A stretch of DNA of 64,000 bases from Trichobilharzia szidati. Its lineage: Eukaryota; Platyhelminthes; Trematoda; Strigeidida; Schistosomatidae. A model generated the notes under the pieces. That model did no database searches. It was given only the letters and a program-made list of their open reading frames with translations, and was not told where the DNA came from. Location of the stretch: NCBI GenBank assembly GCA_944472155.2, contig OX235273.1, positions 105,422,582 through 105,486,581 of the forward strand, given 5' to 3'. Position numbers and translations under genes: made by a program. Shown one piece after another: positions 1 to 11,334 of the stretch (the stretch's first letter is position 1; each line of letters opens with the position of its first letter).

Positions 1-132
1 ACCAATCAGTCAAATCCCTACAAACCAATACTTTAATATCAATGAGATGCCCCCTAGCGACTGGTTCTATTCAGGTAGGTAGTTACCTGGGATTCTAGTG
101 GGACGTCTTAACCAGTAGGGTGCAGCAGGAAT
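1..132 (+). repeat. Family C ribozyme repeat, tail-to-head junction fragment
   Basis: Positions 1-38 match the 3' tail of the dispersed short repeat called family C here (CAAATCCCTACAAACCAATA). From about 39 the sequence runs straight into the family's 5' head (AGATGCCCCCTAGCGACTGG and onward). Tail joined directly to head is the arrangement of a tandem dimer, seen also near 12.44 kb and 30.43 kb. The tRNA-like part and the ribozyme are missing, because the repeat gives way to a Penelope-like element near 133. Confidence 0.6.
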
Positions 133-750
133 CAGGCTGGCATTTAAGCCTACAAACTCACTCAGAAACAAGCTCTGTAGGCGGAAACAGTCGGTTAACC
201 CAATTAAACAAAATAATATAATTTACAAAATACCTTGCAGTGACTGTGAGTTATGTCAACTACATAGGTCAAACTAGTAGGTCGGGGGTAGTCAGATTGT
301 CAGAACTTAAGAATTTAGCTAAGGTAAGAATGGTTGACCCCACTTGCGAAGATAAGTAATTTAGAAAAAAGCTCAGCAATTGCACTGCATGCATTAACAC
401 ACAACCACACAATAGTGTAGTGGGAGAGGGTTAAAATTCTAAGAAGTAATCTAGGTAGGTGGAGAGAGAGGTTGATTACTGAATCCTTGTTCATCGAGTC
501 TACACCCAACACGTGCAATAGAAATGCTTCATCACTCATACTGGAAATATGGAAAATACTACTACCAATCAAGTCAAGAAATAAAAAAAAATAATGGAAG
601 TAGATAAACGAAGTCCGAACGTTGTGTGAGTACCTTGATATGATTATGACCAGCAATATAAATTGTGCTCGAAACGTGGTCATCAGTAAATATTTCTGTA
701 TAACACGCTATGAAACTTTATCAAAATAAATTTGACCCATAATGAAATTG
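133..750 (+). mobile_element. Penelope-like element 3' end (GIY-YIG remnant plus terminal repeat)
   Basis: Translation from 212 gives NNIIYKIPCSDCEL, the first strand of a PLE GIY-YIG nuclease. The expected second strand YIGQTSRS follows only after a one-base frame change near 257, and stops occur downstream, so this is a pseudogene. Positions 480-750 match the terminal repeat of the PLE at 18325-20148, including the hairpin followed by GAAACG near 655-690. The right end abuts an SR2 fragment at 751. The reverse transcriptase is absent. Confidence 0.75.
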
Positions 751-1004
751 GAGACGGATCGGGCACACGCTGAAGGGACCATTGTTTCACGTTGATCGCT
801 CGAGTAGAACCAGAATGAAATATAACGACGAATTCGACGTGGATCCTAGAGTTACATGGAGGCTATCGTGTGGGGAGGAGATGACAGCTTATGCGCAGTC
901 GTTGGGCCAGATTACAAAAGATTGCAGGGAATAGGACAAAATGGAGATATGCCGTCGAAACCGTATGTTCCTTTCGGAATACAGGGGAACAATAATAATA
1001 TACA
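751..1004 (+). mobile_element. SR2-type RTE retrotransposon, 3' end
   Basis: The sequence is a decayed match to the last part of the full-length SR2 at 5440-8696: the region coding GHTLRR, the VTWRR-like segment, then the closing GTATGTTCCTTTCGG...GGGAACAATAATAATA tail. It ends in the short TAA-type tail typical of RTE elements. Several substitutions and frame breaks show it is old. Confidence 0.75.
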
Positions 1005-1866
1005 TACATTATGACAAAAGAGAAGCTACCTGTTGTTTGTAATCCTACTGACTACCGTCTCTAATTAACAATTTATTTTAATGTTATGCATTCTGATGTA
1101 ATGACTGCTAAACGCATATATATATATATATACAGCATTGTTTAAATAGTCGGGAAAAACAATCCAAATCACTATATGTCTGAGGGCAAAAAAAATAACA
1201 AAATTCATTAGACTGTCTGAACATGCAATCACCATGATTTATTGATCTTTGAGATCAGAGTATGCTGACGTCAGTTATTTTATGAGTGGGTATATGAATA
1301 ACAACAATATAGAGGCGGAGTAGTCCATCTACTCTTGGCTGTCCATGTATATTTGTATATATATATATATATTCAGTCAAATCATTGTCAGAAATACCAA
1401 TCATAAATAAATCTATATCATAAGTACATGCAAACACATGCACACATACACAAATGTTTTTAAATCATTGTTATGTAATGCATTTATATTCACTAAAACC
1501 CACGCAAAATTTTCTATACATTGATATCATCTCTTTGATGTTATAAATCAATAAATTATAACAATGATAATGACAACGTTCATATGTTTTGAGTTCTCAA
1601 CTGTTTTGCGATGTGATTGTCTCCCTTACTACTTAACTGCTGGAGTGGGAGAAGGATGCCTTTTATTATTAGTGGCTTTAGCCTATAAAGGCCAACATAA
1701 GTCATATGCTTACCTAGCTTTCCATAAAGTATAGTGTTATATATTTTGCATAACCGCCTGCTTATGTTATTGTTGTTTGAAATGGCTTCCATTCCCTGTC
1801 ATAGAAGAAAACCGAGCAACTCACTGTGCTCTGAACACAAGAAATCAATCTCTGGGTTCTCCTATA
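1005..1866. other. AT-rich spacer with AT dinucleotide runs
   Basis: No gene or recognised element. It holds two TA microsatellites, near 1116-1133 and 1356-1373. Short open frames here lack recognisable domains. Confidence 0.6.
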
Positions 1867-2147
1867 TATTCAAGTATTGGTTTGTAGGGATTTGATTGAT
1901 TGGGTACAGGATTTCATCATGAGCTGACATTGGTTAGAGAACCATTGGAAAAACTGAGAGTACTGGACAGCTGCTTCATCCCAGTTTGCGACTCTTCAGC
2001 TGTACACACCTACCAAGGTTCGAACGGATGACCTTTTGGTTACAAGGCAATCTCGTAGACCATTAAGCCACTGGGATCTGACCTAATAGCCAGCCCATGA
2101 ATTCTAACTTCTGCCAATTCATGACATAGCTGACCAAAACACTCACC
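1867..2147 (-). repeat. Family C ribozyme-bearing short repeat
   Basis: On the minus strand the order is: segment with GAATTGGCAGAAGTTAGAAT-type sequence, tRNA-like head with a B-box-like GTTCGAACC, a hammerhead-like segment (complement 1960-2005), then the tail ending CAAATCCCTACAAACCAATA. The family looks tRNA-derived and is probably transcribed by RNA polymerase III. In this copy the core heptamer CTGAAGA is kept, but the GAA of the other strand is followed by G and stem I is mismatched, so cleavage is doubtful. Confidence 0.75.
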
Positions 2148-2480
2148 GTCACAAAACGCTCCAAAGATAACAAAAAGACGATTATTCTTTGCTAGAATCT
2201 GTGATTCTCTTAAACAGTAGTAAAGTCGAAAACTCAAAATTACTCTAACATTGCTGTCAGGCAGATATACAGTCCAATCTAAGTGCCTAGAATCAGGTAG
2301 AATTTTCACAATAAAGTAGGCTCAAAACTCTGTTCACAGGAATCACACGCAAACAATTATCAAAGAATTGAAAAAAGTCATTTTGCCGACAAGAATTTAA
2401 AACAAGTAACAAAGGTTAATAAAGCAGGATTTAATGAATTCATCAAATTTCGGTAGAACTCGTCAGCTGAATACTCTACA
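2148..2480 (+). repeat. Repeat D fragment (candidate LTR)
   Basis: It matches the dispersed repeat at 28610-29212 from the ACAAAACGCTCCAAAGAT region onward, including the AACATTGCTGTCAGGCAGAT and AATCAGGTAGAA blocks. The 5' part is replaced by family C. Other copies lie at 15661, 17290 and, inverted, 55245. No coding capacity is seen. From about 2480 to 2864 the sequence is low-complexity and AT-rich, with AAT and AAC runs. Confidence 0.5.
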
Positions 2481-2864
2481 TCCACGGATATATATACTTT
2501 TGAAATTACATTGGGAGATATAAGACTGATAAGCAATGATAAACTACATTGAATTAGTCATGCAGAAAGACAGGTGCGAATGTTTTCCAGGTCATGTTCA
2601 AATAGATAAGGAGAGAGGGAGTATGAGAGATTAAAATTAAGATAAAATGCATTACGCTTCAATTACATCACTTAGATAAACAATTAGTCATTAGAGAGTA
2701 TAACAAGAATTGCGAACAGAGTAATATCAGTAGTAATAGTTATAACAACAATAACAATAATAGTAATAATGTTAAAGTGAGTTAAGATAATGCTACTGAT
2801 AAAGGATAGTTTTAAATGAATCAAGAATAATAATAATAAGAGGTAGAATAATAAGTAAAACGTA

Positions 2865-3596
2865 TTACCATGGTAGATTCAGAGTGACGACCATCTCCTT
2901 TTGTACACAGAGACTTGGTTTATAAACTTGAATTGCACGCATCTTCCTGTTTCTTTGTCTGCTGACAATAGTGAATGACTTGACAGCGTCGATATCATGT
3001 CCGTAGTCCAAAAGATGTTTTGTTATTGAGGTTTTTGGCACTTTGCATTCAGCTGTTTTCAACAACTTCGGCAAATGCTCCATCATGCGAGTAGACAATC
3101 GCCTTTCTGTACGACCTATGTATTTGCTTCCACAAACACACTCAAATTGATATACGCAGTTTGAAGTGTCGAGGATTGCCGACTGATCTTTCCCAGATTG
3201 TTGAAGCACTCGCTTAGTGGTGTTAAGGAAAACAAGTTTTGCAGCATAATAAGTTCTCTTGATGGCTTTATCGAGTCTTCGTTTGACTACTTCCTGTACA
3301 TCATCTCCTTTGAATGGCAAACTGATGTAGACAGATTTCTTTGGAACTGTTTGGATAGTTTTGCAGGGGCTAATTTCTTTAGAGTATTTATTAATGAACT
3401 TCTCAGGATATCCATTCTTAGATAAAATATGCTTCAGAGCTTTTATTTCATCCTCAATTGTACTATCAGAACAAATTTTCTGTGCTCTATTGAACAGTAT
3501 TCTGACTAAGTTCTTTTTATAATGCACGAAGACAACTAATGAGGATGAAGTCAACAATGATATACAGTCCAGAAGACAGATGGATAACAATTCCAA
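2865..3596 (-). pseudogene. Penelope-like element C-terminal protein (RT thumb, linker, GIY-YIG)
   Basis: A 243-residue open frame. Residues 36-70 carry the PLE thumb signature (RAQKIC, then NGYPEKFINK). Residues 88-125 are the linker (ISLPFKGDD, TYYAAKL). The GIY-YIG domain starts at VYQFECVCGSKYIGRT (148-163) with the expected arginines after it (GRTERRLSTR) and ends KPSLCVQKE near the C-terminus. The helix that in sister copies reads EALAI is deleted (RKMRAIQVYKP), removing the usual catalytic glutamate, so nuclease activity is unlikely. Palm and fingers are absent, so the element is 5'-truncated. Confidence 0.85.
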
Positions 3597-3706
3597 AGTT
3601 ATTCAATTCCAAAGTTAGTTGAAACATCAAAAAGAGTACAAACATTGTAATTGGATCGTTTGGGAGAGATTTTCGAAACAATTATTCGGTTATATTCCAA
3701 GCTGAT
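3597..3706 (+). repeat. Repeat D 3' end
   Basis: It contains TAGTTGAAACATC, a GATCGTTTG block and ACAATTATTCGGTTATAT, matching the end of repeat D at 17640-17700 and 29125-29212. Repeat D sequence therefore lies on both sides of the PLE at 2865-3596. Confidence 0.5.
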
Positions 3707-4564
3707 TGACTAGCTACATGGCCGAAAATGCTTGGTCTGTATTACAGACGCTTTGACAATCCTCGAAGATTAGCATGATATTGCTTGGTGACTAGTAATG
3801 AAATTCGGCTAGATTAAATTCGCATTCATGTAGTTCGAGGTGTTTATTCCACTACAGTTTCTTTTGCATACCGAGATTATTTAGGTGACAGTATGTGGTC
3901 TCCTTCATACCACAAATGACAATGAAGAATCCACATATAAATGCATCGGACTCTATACTACTGATTAACTGAGATTAGTAGTGCCTGCCAGCCAGCCAAA
4001 TCAAAGTGATTTAAATACCGAACAGTCATTTTGCTGATTTGATGCCAAGACTATCAGCAGTTAGCCTTATCTGACTTAGCTGAAAGAGCCGAATCACTTC
4101 AAACCATCCGATCAATCAGTCAGCAGTTTACAATTCTAAGTGTTCACGCTTGATTTGTTGATTATCATATGTAGTACCAAATAGGTCGCATATTATTGTC
4201 TAAACAATCTCAATTTCCGAAAGAAATATTCATCGCAACATAAGTTAAATGAGAATTTAATTTGTGTTATCACCACTTCGCCAAAGTTTCCAGCCAGATA
4301 TTGAGTGGTATTGAACTAATTCGGCTTTCTAAGCTTAGCCAAACCTGGTACACTACTGATGACAGCAACCCGAAACCAGAGAACTGGGTGTCCTTTGATG
4401 TAGCTAGCGAGAATCACTGGTTGATATTCAGTAAATAAGTAGTACGTCCCATTCAGCACTCATTAGCTGGATGTCCCTGCATTGCAGAGTGATAGTGTTC
4501 TCAATGGAACTTGAATACCAACACTTACTGAAGATTGCAGGTATATCTATCTTACATAGAGCAA
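3707..4564. other. Unassigned region
   Basis: No gene, tRNA-like head or retroelement motif that I can recognise. Confidence 0.4.
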
Positions 4565-4625
4565 AATGCCTATCTTGGATTCCACTGCTAATCACTGCCT
4601 ACATCCATGACGAACTCCTGGCACA
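4565..4625 (+). repeat. S-family (S-alpha-like) 3' fragment
   Basis: AAATGCCTATCTTGGATTCC followed by ACTGCTAATCACTGCCTAC matches the part of the S-family repeat just 3' of the hammerhead core (compare 48531-48570 and 59435-59470). Only the stem III / stem I 3' side is present; the 5' core is missing. Confidence 0.5.
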
Positions 4626-5428
4626 CATGTACATTTTTTGAATGACTTTTGGTTTTCTGCTAAATATGTTTTCACTGGGATACAACCGTTGGGATCTTGC
4701 GGCATGTTTCACAAGGAAGAGTATTCCGTCAAACTATATACTCGGGATTCAGTAGAAGGAGTAAGGAAGACACACTGTATGCTCTGTACTGCACAGGAAC
4801 ATACTGTTCGGAATAAAGGTATTAACAATGGTAATAAAAATGATAGCTGTATTCTGAATAGTATGTTTATATATATTACAGAATTTTCAGTTTGGTTTTA
4901 TCCACTCTTTATAAACAGAATCTTCAAGCAAAACATTTTCTACAGTATATTATTCAACGGAATTTCGGTTCAGTCTTCTGCATGCTCCAACTCCTGATGT
5001 ATTTGTCCCTTTAAAACAAACCAAGAAGTTTGGTGAAAGACGATTTGAAGTGCGTGTGAGTACAGAATGTTCTTCAAAGTATAAGTGAGCAAATTTATTG
5101 CATTGATCTCTTTAAATCATAAGTACAAAGATATTTGCATGTTTTATCAACATGTGAATTTGAAATTATTAAGGTCAAGTAATTGAAATCATAAAAAAAT
5201 AAATGAATGGAAATATAAGATCTGTTGCTATAGTTATCTATAAACAGAAAGCTTTGAACTGTTTGATATTTCTGTTGCCTAAGTATGCAATATAAAATAT
5301 TAAAGGTGAGTTGAAATCACACACACATACCACTGAAGTATGGTGTATATGTGACGAAATGAAATAATGAAAGAAGATGAAAGAAAAAATTTAAAACAGC
5401 CGGGATCAAAAAGTAAATAAGAATCACC
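4626..5428. other. Unassigned AT-rich region
   Basis: A 119-codon plus-strand frame lies at 4638-4997, but it has no recognisable domain and biased, AT-driven composition. I do not call it a gene. Confidence 0.4.
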
Positions 5429-5439
5429 ATGGCAGCGTT
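5429..5439. repeat. Left target-site duplication of full-length SR2
   Basis: ATGGCAGCGTT here recurs exactly at 8697-8707, directly after the TAA-rich tail of the SR2 element. An 11-bp perfect duplication fixes both element ends. Confidence 0.85.
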
Positions 5440-5638
5440 AACCTCTCCTAGATTACTAGCTCGCTAGTTTTCTAGTCGGTACCAAGCCCGGATAAAGAGG
5501 GAGGGTTGGGGCGTGGTGCTAGCAACTCCACCCCCAAAACTTAACCAAATTGCTACTAAAACTTCAACGCACAAATATATTTTAAATTCTAAAAATACAA
5601 ACAATGACCTTATTTTTCGCTGGAATCGGGGAAGTGAA

Positions 5639-7870
5639 ATGACGCAGGCTGGTGAAAGCCTTCGGGAAGCCAGTCAGCCGATGTGCCTTCGTTCGATGAG
5701 AGCAAAAATAAGGATGGGGACGTGGAATATTCGTACAATGTACGAAGCTGGGAAGGCTGCTCAGGTAGCCGCAGAAATGAGGAGATATAAAGTAGAAGTG
5801 TTGGGAATCTGCGAGAGCAGATGGAACGGATGCGGAAGGTGCAAACTACCAACTGGAGAGACAATAATCTACTCCGGTCACCCAGAGGAAGATCACGAGC
5901 ACACCGAGGGAGTAGCCATCATGATGTCACCAACAGCGGCTAAAGCTCTCATGCAGTGGGAACCAATCTCCTCCAGGATAATGACAGCCAGGTTCAACTC
6001 AAAAGGAAGGAAGGTTACAATCATTCAATACTACGCACCTACAAACGTCTCAGAAAAAGAGAAGAAGGAGGATTTCTACAACCAACTACAAACAGTAATG
6101 GACAACGTCCCAAAGAGCGATATCAAAATACTGATGGGTGACATGAATGCGAAACTGGGAGGAGACAATACAGGAAGAGAACTCACCATGGGTCGTGAGG
6201 CCCTCGGTGAAATAAACGAAAATGGTGAACTCTTCTCAGACTTCTGCGCCTTCAATGATTTGGTGATTGGTGGCAGTGTGTTCAAACACAGGGATATACA
6301 CAAGGCAACATGGATTTCACCCGATGGACACAACAAAAACCAGATAGACTTCATTTCAATCTCAAGGAAGTGGAGACGGAGGCTAGTGGACACAAGGTCG
6401 AGGAGAGGAGCAGATGTGGGTTCAGACCACTATCTAGTACAAGGGACTTTCAAGGTGAAGCTGAAAGCCTCAACGATAGCTGTGGATAGGCCGCAATGCA
6501 AGTTCAACACGCAAAAACTGAAGGACACAATCACACAGGACATTTTCACTGCAACGGTCAGAGCAAAGCAGGAAACACTACCTGGCACCACTGAGGAATC
6601 ATCCGTGGAAGACCACTGGAACTCACTGAAGGTAATTTTCAACGAAACGTGTTCAAAGGTTTTAGGAAGAAAGAAGAAACAAGACAAGGAATGGCTCTCA
6701 ACAGACACTTGGAAGCTAATAGAGGAGAGGAGAATGGTGAAAGAGAAAATGATTCAATGCAAAGATGGACAAGAGAAAGAGACGCTGAGCTCAACTTACA
6801 CAGCACTGGACAAAGAAGTGAAGAAGAGTGCCAGGAAGGACAAAAGACAATTCTACGACAACCTGGCTACTGAAGCTGAGAAGGCAGCAGGCAAAAGGGA
6901 CCTGAGGACACTATATCAGATAACCAAGTCTCTATCCGGGAAGAGATCAACACAAGTGAAACCTATAAAAGACAGCCAAGGGAACCCAATTACCAAAGAA
7001 GAAAGACAGATTAAACAATGGGCGGACCACTTCAAAGGACTCTTGAACCGACCACCACCTGCAACCCGTCCAGTAATACCAACAACAGCACGTACACAAC
7101 TGCAAGTTGACACCAATCCTCCAACGAAAACTGAAGTCATGAATGCAATCAAGCTTCTGAAAGCTGGAAAAGCAGCTGGACCAGATGGAATACCCCCGGA
7201 AGCACTGAAAGCGGACCCAGAGACGACAGCAGATATGCTGACTCCATTATTGCAAAAGATCTGGAAAGAGGGAAAGGTGCCTACTGACTGGAGGAAAGGT
7301 TACCTAGTGAAACTACCAAAGAAGGGCGACTTAGGACTCTGCAAGAACTGGCGAGGAATCATGCTCCTGTCGACGCCAAGTGAAATCCTGAGTCACATCA
7401 TCCTGGAGAGAATAAAGGACGCACTGGATACAGAACTCCGACCAGAACAAGCTGGATTCAGGAAAGGCAAATCATGTTCTGACCAAATTGCAACTCTACG
7501 CATCATCATCGAACAAAGCATGGAATGGCAATCAAATCTCTACCTCAACTTCATAGACTTTGAGAAGGCCTTCGACAGCGTTGACCGCGAAGTAATTTGG
7601 AAACTACTCGAGTACTACGGCGTACCCCAAATATTCATCAACCTTATTCAACAGCTGTACGACAACGGCACATGTCAAGTGATCCACAACGGAAAACTCA
7701 GCGAAGCGTTTGGAGTAAACACAGGAGTCAGACAAGGGTGCTTATTATCACCAATGATATTCCTAATTGTGGTGGACTGGATTATGCGTCAGACAGTGGG
7801 AAACGAGAAGAAAGGGATATCCTGGACCGACGTGAAGAACCTAGAAGACCTGGATTTCGCGCGTGGATGA
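5639..7870 (+). pseudogene. SR2 endonuclease-reverse transcriptase, open to the FADD motif
   Basis: The frame is open from 5513, but the first ATG is at 5639, so I start there. Residue numbers below count from 5513. The endonuclease has every expected motif: WNIRT (N72), CESRW (E101), YYAP (174-176), GDMNAK (D210, N212), QIDF (D279) and SDH (304-306). A basic coiled spacer (about 380-460) precedes the reverse transcriptase: AGPDGIPPEAL (555-565), LVKLPKKGD, QAGFRKGKS (646-653), motif A IDFEKAFDSVDR with D682, and GVRQGCLLSP (738-747). The frame ends at DFARG, exactly where the catalytic FADD should be: about four extra bases (around 7863-7866) shift the frame, so this copy cannot make active polymerase. 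Otherwise long and intact for the family. Confidence 0.93.
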
Positions 7871-8683
7871 TTTATGTTTGATGGCACACAAAATCGAAGA
7901 CTTACAAGCGAAAACCGACAAACTGGTCGAAGAAGCAGCCAGAGAAGACAGGACTCCAGGTGAACATAGACAAGATGGAGGTTATGAAAATAACCAACCA
8001 ACAACAACAACAACACAGCAGCAACATCCAGCGCCAATCACCATCAACGGGAGGGATTTGAAAGAGGTTACTTCATTCACTTATCTAGGGAGCATTGTCT
8101 CAACTACAGGAGGAACCGACGAGGATGTCAAATCGAGAATCGGGAAGGCGAGAAACACATTCATCAACCTGAAACCAATCTGGAAATCTTCGTCACTCAG
8201 CATCAACAACAAAATTCAGATTTTCAATACAAACGTCAAGTCAGTCAGTTCTTCTATACGGATCAGAAACTTGGCGGGTCACAAAGAATATTTCCAACAG
8301 CCTGTTGCAGACCTTTATCAACAACTGTCTTCGCTCTATACTGAAGATCAGATGGCCGGAAAGAATCACCAACAAGAAACCATGGGAACAAACAAAACAA
8401 GAACCAATCGCTCAACAAATATGCAGGAGAAAGTGGAGATGGATTGGACACTCGCTGAGGAGGCCGTTGGGTGACATCGCGCGTCAGGCCAGTGCTCGAG
8501 TGGAACCCGAAAGGGAAGCGGCGAGTGGGTCGTCCAAGGGTGACATGGAGGAGATCGTGTGAAGAGGAGTTGAAACAGTATGGACTAACATGGATGCAAG
8601 TGAAAAGTACAGCACAAGACAGAAGCAAGTGGAGGCGTGCAGTTGAAGCCCTATGTTCCACTAGGAACCCAAGGGAACAATAA
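7866..8683 (+). pseudogene. SR2 protein C-terminal part, in several frames
   Basis: The rest of the SR2 protein is readable only by changing frame. DDLCLMAHKIEDLQAKTDKL continues from 7866. A two-base-type slip near 7942 is undone by about 8020, where PITINGRDLKEVTSFTYLG reads correctly. A GTCA duplication near 8235 breaks the LLYGSETW-like segment. QTFINNCLRSILKIRWPERI (from about 8308) and KWRWIGHSLRRPLGD follow in a second frame, and LEWNPKGKRRVGRPRVTWRR up to SRNPRE-like codons in a third. These are the thumb and C-terminal region of RTE elements. Confidence 0.85.
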
Positions 8684-8696
8684 TACAATAATAATA

Positions 8697-8707
8697 ATGG
8701 CAGCGTT
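8697..8707. repeat. Right target-site duplication of full-length SR2
   Basis: ATGGCAGCGTT, identical to 5429-5439. From 8708 to 9072 I recognise nothing. Confidence 0.85.
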
Positions 8708-9072
8708 GATTCGATAATCACTTATTTTCGGCATCGTTCGTTGCATTGTCTTTGATATTACTGTTATTACAAATCGACAGACTGCTAATGATACGATGCT
8801 TTAAAGGCTTCACTATAAGTCAAACCATGACAACGCTAATATCACTGGCACTTGTAAATGAGAAGAGAAGATTGGAGGTTAACAGAGAGTTTGCAAACAA
8901 GAGTCAAAGTAGTTTAGAGCAATGATCAGTGTAGATAATTTAGGAGACGTTGACCAGTACTAAATTCACTAGGAAGTTTGGGCAGTTAACAATCAATGAG
9001 AGTCTAGTTTGTTTAGAAAGGTTGGGAACACTAAAAGAGCCATGAGTTCGTTAGAACAGGTTATTGCTGAAT

Positions 9073-10346
9073 TTATTATTATTATTCTTTAGGGTATCGA
9101 GTGGAACATAGGTATTCAACAACACATCTCCACTTTTTTCTATTTTCTGCCATCCTCTTCAGCTGCGTCGGCGATCTCACGATCTCTTCCATGTCAACCT
9201 CACACCGGCGACTCACTCGTCGCTTCCCATTTGGATTCCACTGGAGCGATGGCCTGCATTGCACGTGGTGTCATTTGACGGCCTCCTCAATATATGTCCT
9301 AACCATCTGCATTTTCTTTTACATATTTTTTGAACAGTCGGCTCTTGGTTAGTTTGTTTCCAGCCAGGGTTTTTCGGTGTTCATTCTTTCTGGCCGGCCA
9401 TTTGATCTTCAGTATGGAGGCAGCCAACGAAGGTGGCAGCTGTTGATAAAAGTCTGCAGTGGCTTGTTGAAAATCCTTTTCGTGACACGTAGTGCAAGTT
9501 TATGACCCGTATAGAAGGGCTGACTGACTTCACATTTATGTTGAAAATCTGAATATTGTTGTTTATGCTGATTTCAGGTTGATGAAAGTGTATCTTGCTT
9601 TTCTGATTCGGGCTGGCTGGCTGCCCTTAACATCTTCATCCGTTCCGTCTGCCTGTAGTTGAAACGGTCTTTCTGGCTGTATTAGTGAGGGTGTGGTGAT
9701 GGCTGTCTACTAGCCAAAGTTGGTGGACAGCAATTTACGATTCGTTTATATGTGGTATGACCTTCAAATAAATGACCACAAAGAGATGACAGATCAACAA
9801 CCAATCAGAAGACGCTGTTTCTCTGCTAACAATAACCTATAATAATGTACATAAAAATCTATAAATATCTGTTGATTTTCTCAACGAACGATCTGTTGCC
9901 TGACCCTTGTCTTCTGTCGTTACAAGGGAAGTGACCTCTTTCAACCAAATCTCTCCGGTTGATGGTGATTGGTGCTGGTTGTTGTTGCTGCTGGTGGTGG
10001 TTGCTTATCTTCATTTCCTCTGTCTTTTCTATGTTCACCTTCGCATTTTTTGACCATCTGATCAGCCTTCCCAGTCTCGTACATTGTACGTATATTCCAC
10101 TTCCCCATTCTTATTCTTGTTTTCATCGGGAGAAGACAAATCGGCTGACTGTCTTCTTGAGAGCTTTCACCAACCCGCGTTTTTTGCAATTTTTAATTTT
10201 TAGTATGTTTTCTTGTGCGTTGCAGTTTCTGTAGTAGTTTGATTGGTTTTGTAGTTTAGAGTGACTAACCCTACACCCGACCCTCCTTCCACAACCGGGT
10301 TATGGGCCGACTAGAAAACTAGCAAGATAGTACACTAGGTGAGGTT
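9073..10346 (-). mobile_element. SR2 copy, internally deleted and split by a solo LTR
   Basis: On the minus strand the 5' UTR and endonuclease start (KTRIRMGKWNIRTMYETGKAD, about 10075-10150) jump within a few bases to the downstream RT region (residues like EDKQPPPAAT, 9965-10040), so nearly all of the endonuclease and the RT core are missing. After a 233-bp LTR insertion (9692-9924) the C-terminal region continues to the tail TTATTATTATTATT at 9073-9086. The flanks ATTGCTGAATTT (9063-9074) and ATTGTCAAATTT (10347-10358) could be a decayed target duplication. Confidence 0.85.
9692..9924 (+). mobile_element. Solo LTR (shortened copy) inside SR2
   Basis: It begins TGTGGTGATGGC and ends CTTCTGTCGTTACA, giving TG...CA ends, with a polyadenylation-like stretch near the 3' end. 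It is flanked by a 4-bp duplication AGGG (9688-9691 and 9925-9928), typical of LTR-retrotransposon integration. Related copies are at 15850-16191 and 56991-57329; this one lacks about 100 bp internally. It is younger than the SR2 copy that it interrupts. Confidence 0.8.
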
Positions 10347-10594
10347 ATTGTCAAATTTCGGGTATATATAATAGTCATAATCGGCTGTTGGTAGGTTAAT
10401 GGGTAAGGCTGATGAATTGAAGTCTCAAGCAACTATCCATAAAATATACATCCAAAATAAATTCAGAGAGTGATCACCCATAGACAAGGCTTTTTCATAT
10501 TATTATCATTTCCTTGATTTGCAAGAGGTACAAATGATTTCAGCAGTGCATCATGATTTCATTCTGTTCTCTGCTGTATTTTTAGTTACCGTCA
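10347..10594. other. Unassigned spacer
   Basis: No recognised gene or repeat apart from the possible target duplication at its left edge. Confidence 0.4.
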
Positions 10595-11040
10595 GGTTCT
10601 CTTCCCTACATGATCCCCTCTATGCCACTTTATAGACGCCCAACTTGTTCGTCCTGCATTCAGGTTCCATTTGACAATTGGCATGTGATATCCCTGAGCT
10701 GTCTCTTCAGCGTCTATCCAATCAAACTCAATTTCCCTCGTGGTATTAAGTTGTTTGTTGATTCGATGCCAGCGCGCCTTTTTCGTTATTGTTTCTTATC
10801 ATCTGATATTCAGTATGCAGCCAGCTAAGGCACCTGTTGATGAATGTTTTCAGCAGAATGTTCGAAATGCTTTTCATGATGTGTCAAATCTATAAGCTGT
10901 GTAAAAGCATTGACTAAGTTGACATCAGTGTTTATAAGCCGGATCTTGGCCTCTATACTGAGTGCAATGGATTTTTTCACTGATTTCAGAAGAATAAAGG
11001 TCTGTCTGGCTATTTCGATCCTAGCTTTCACATCTAAAAC
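10595..11040 (-). mobile_element. SR2 3' fragment, diverged
   Basis: The minus strand reads ARIEIARQTFILLKSVKKS (about 10950-11030), corresponding to SRIGKARNTFINLKPIWKS in the full-length SR2, then the TDVNLVNAFTQ segment, then a KWRWIG-like region to about 10600. There are several frameshifts. It belongs to an older SR2 subfamily. 11041-11334 holds nothing recognised. Confidence 0.7.
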
Positions 11041-11334
11041 TCTGTCAATATCTTATCAAATGGTAATAATTGGTTACTAAGAGTAACATTCTCAAAGCAG
11101 AAAAGGACAAAACTGAAATTAAAGTGATTTCGTTTCATTTTGCAGGTTCTGGCTTGCTAGTTCTAATTTAAAACAATTAGTTACGTTTAATCATTTTCAC
11201 TAAAGCAATAAGTAGACGTAATTTAACAATCAGCTGTGCGGTATTGCAATGGCACATATATTTACGCTTGTGATACCTACTCATAAAAAATTAGGAGATT
11301 AGAAAAGTTTAAAATAAAATTAGTGGTCAAAACC

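Larger units (their letters stand above)
5440..8696 (+). mobile_element. Full-length SR2-type RTE non-LTR retrotransposon
   Basis: A 3.26-kb element bounded by an 11-bp target duplication. It has a short 5' UTR (also found at the 5' end of the minus-strand copy at 10.3 kb), an apurinic-type endonuclease, a reverse transcriptase, a C-terminal region and a 3' tail of TAA-like repeats. One protein would normally be encoded; here it is interrupted at 7859-7871, near 7942, near 8235 and near 8490. The 3' end sequence GAAGCCCTATGTTCCACTA is shared with the tRNA-headed SINE family E, which suggests that SR2 machinery mobilises family E. The perfect target duplication points to a fairly recent insertion. 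Confidence 0.93.

Noticed and set aside
315..683. 122-codon minus-strand frame
   Set aside because: It lies opposite the PLE 3' end and terminal repeat and is a shadow frame.
620..690. Canonical hammerhead at the GAGCA/TGCTC hairpin
   Set aside because: GAA and a possible loop-less stem III are there, but the CUGANGA strand cannot be placed with a proper stem II; it is kept only as a finding to test.
4638..4997. Possible host gene (119 codons)
   Set aside because: No domain, no codon structure, no splice-supported neighbours and no conserved motif.
9063..10358. Target duplication of the minus-strand SR2 (ATTG...AATTT)
   Set aside because: Only 9 of 12 bases agree in AT-rich sequence, so it is mentioned but not annotated.
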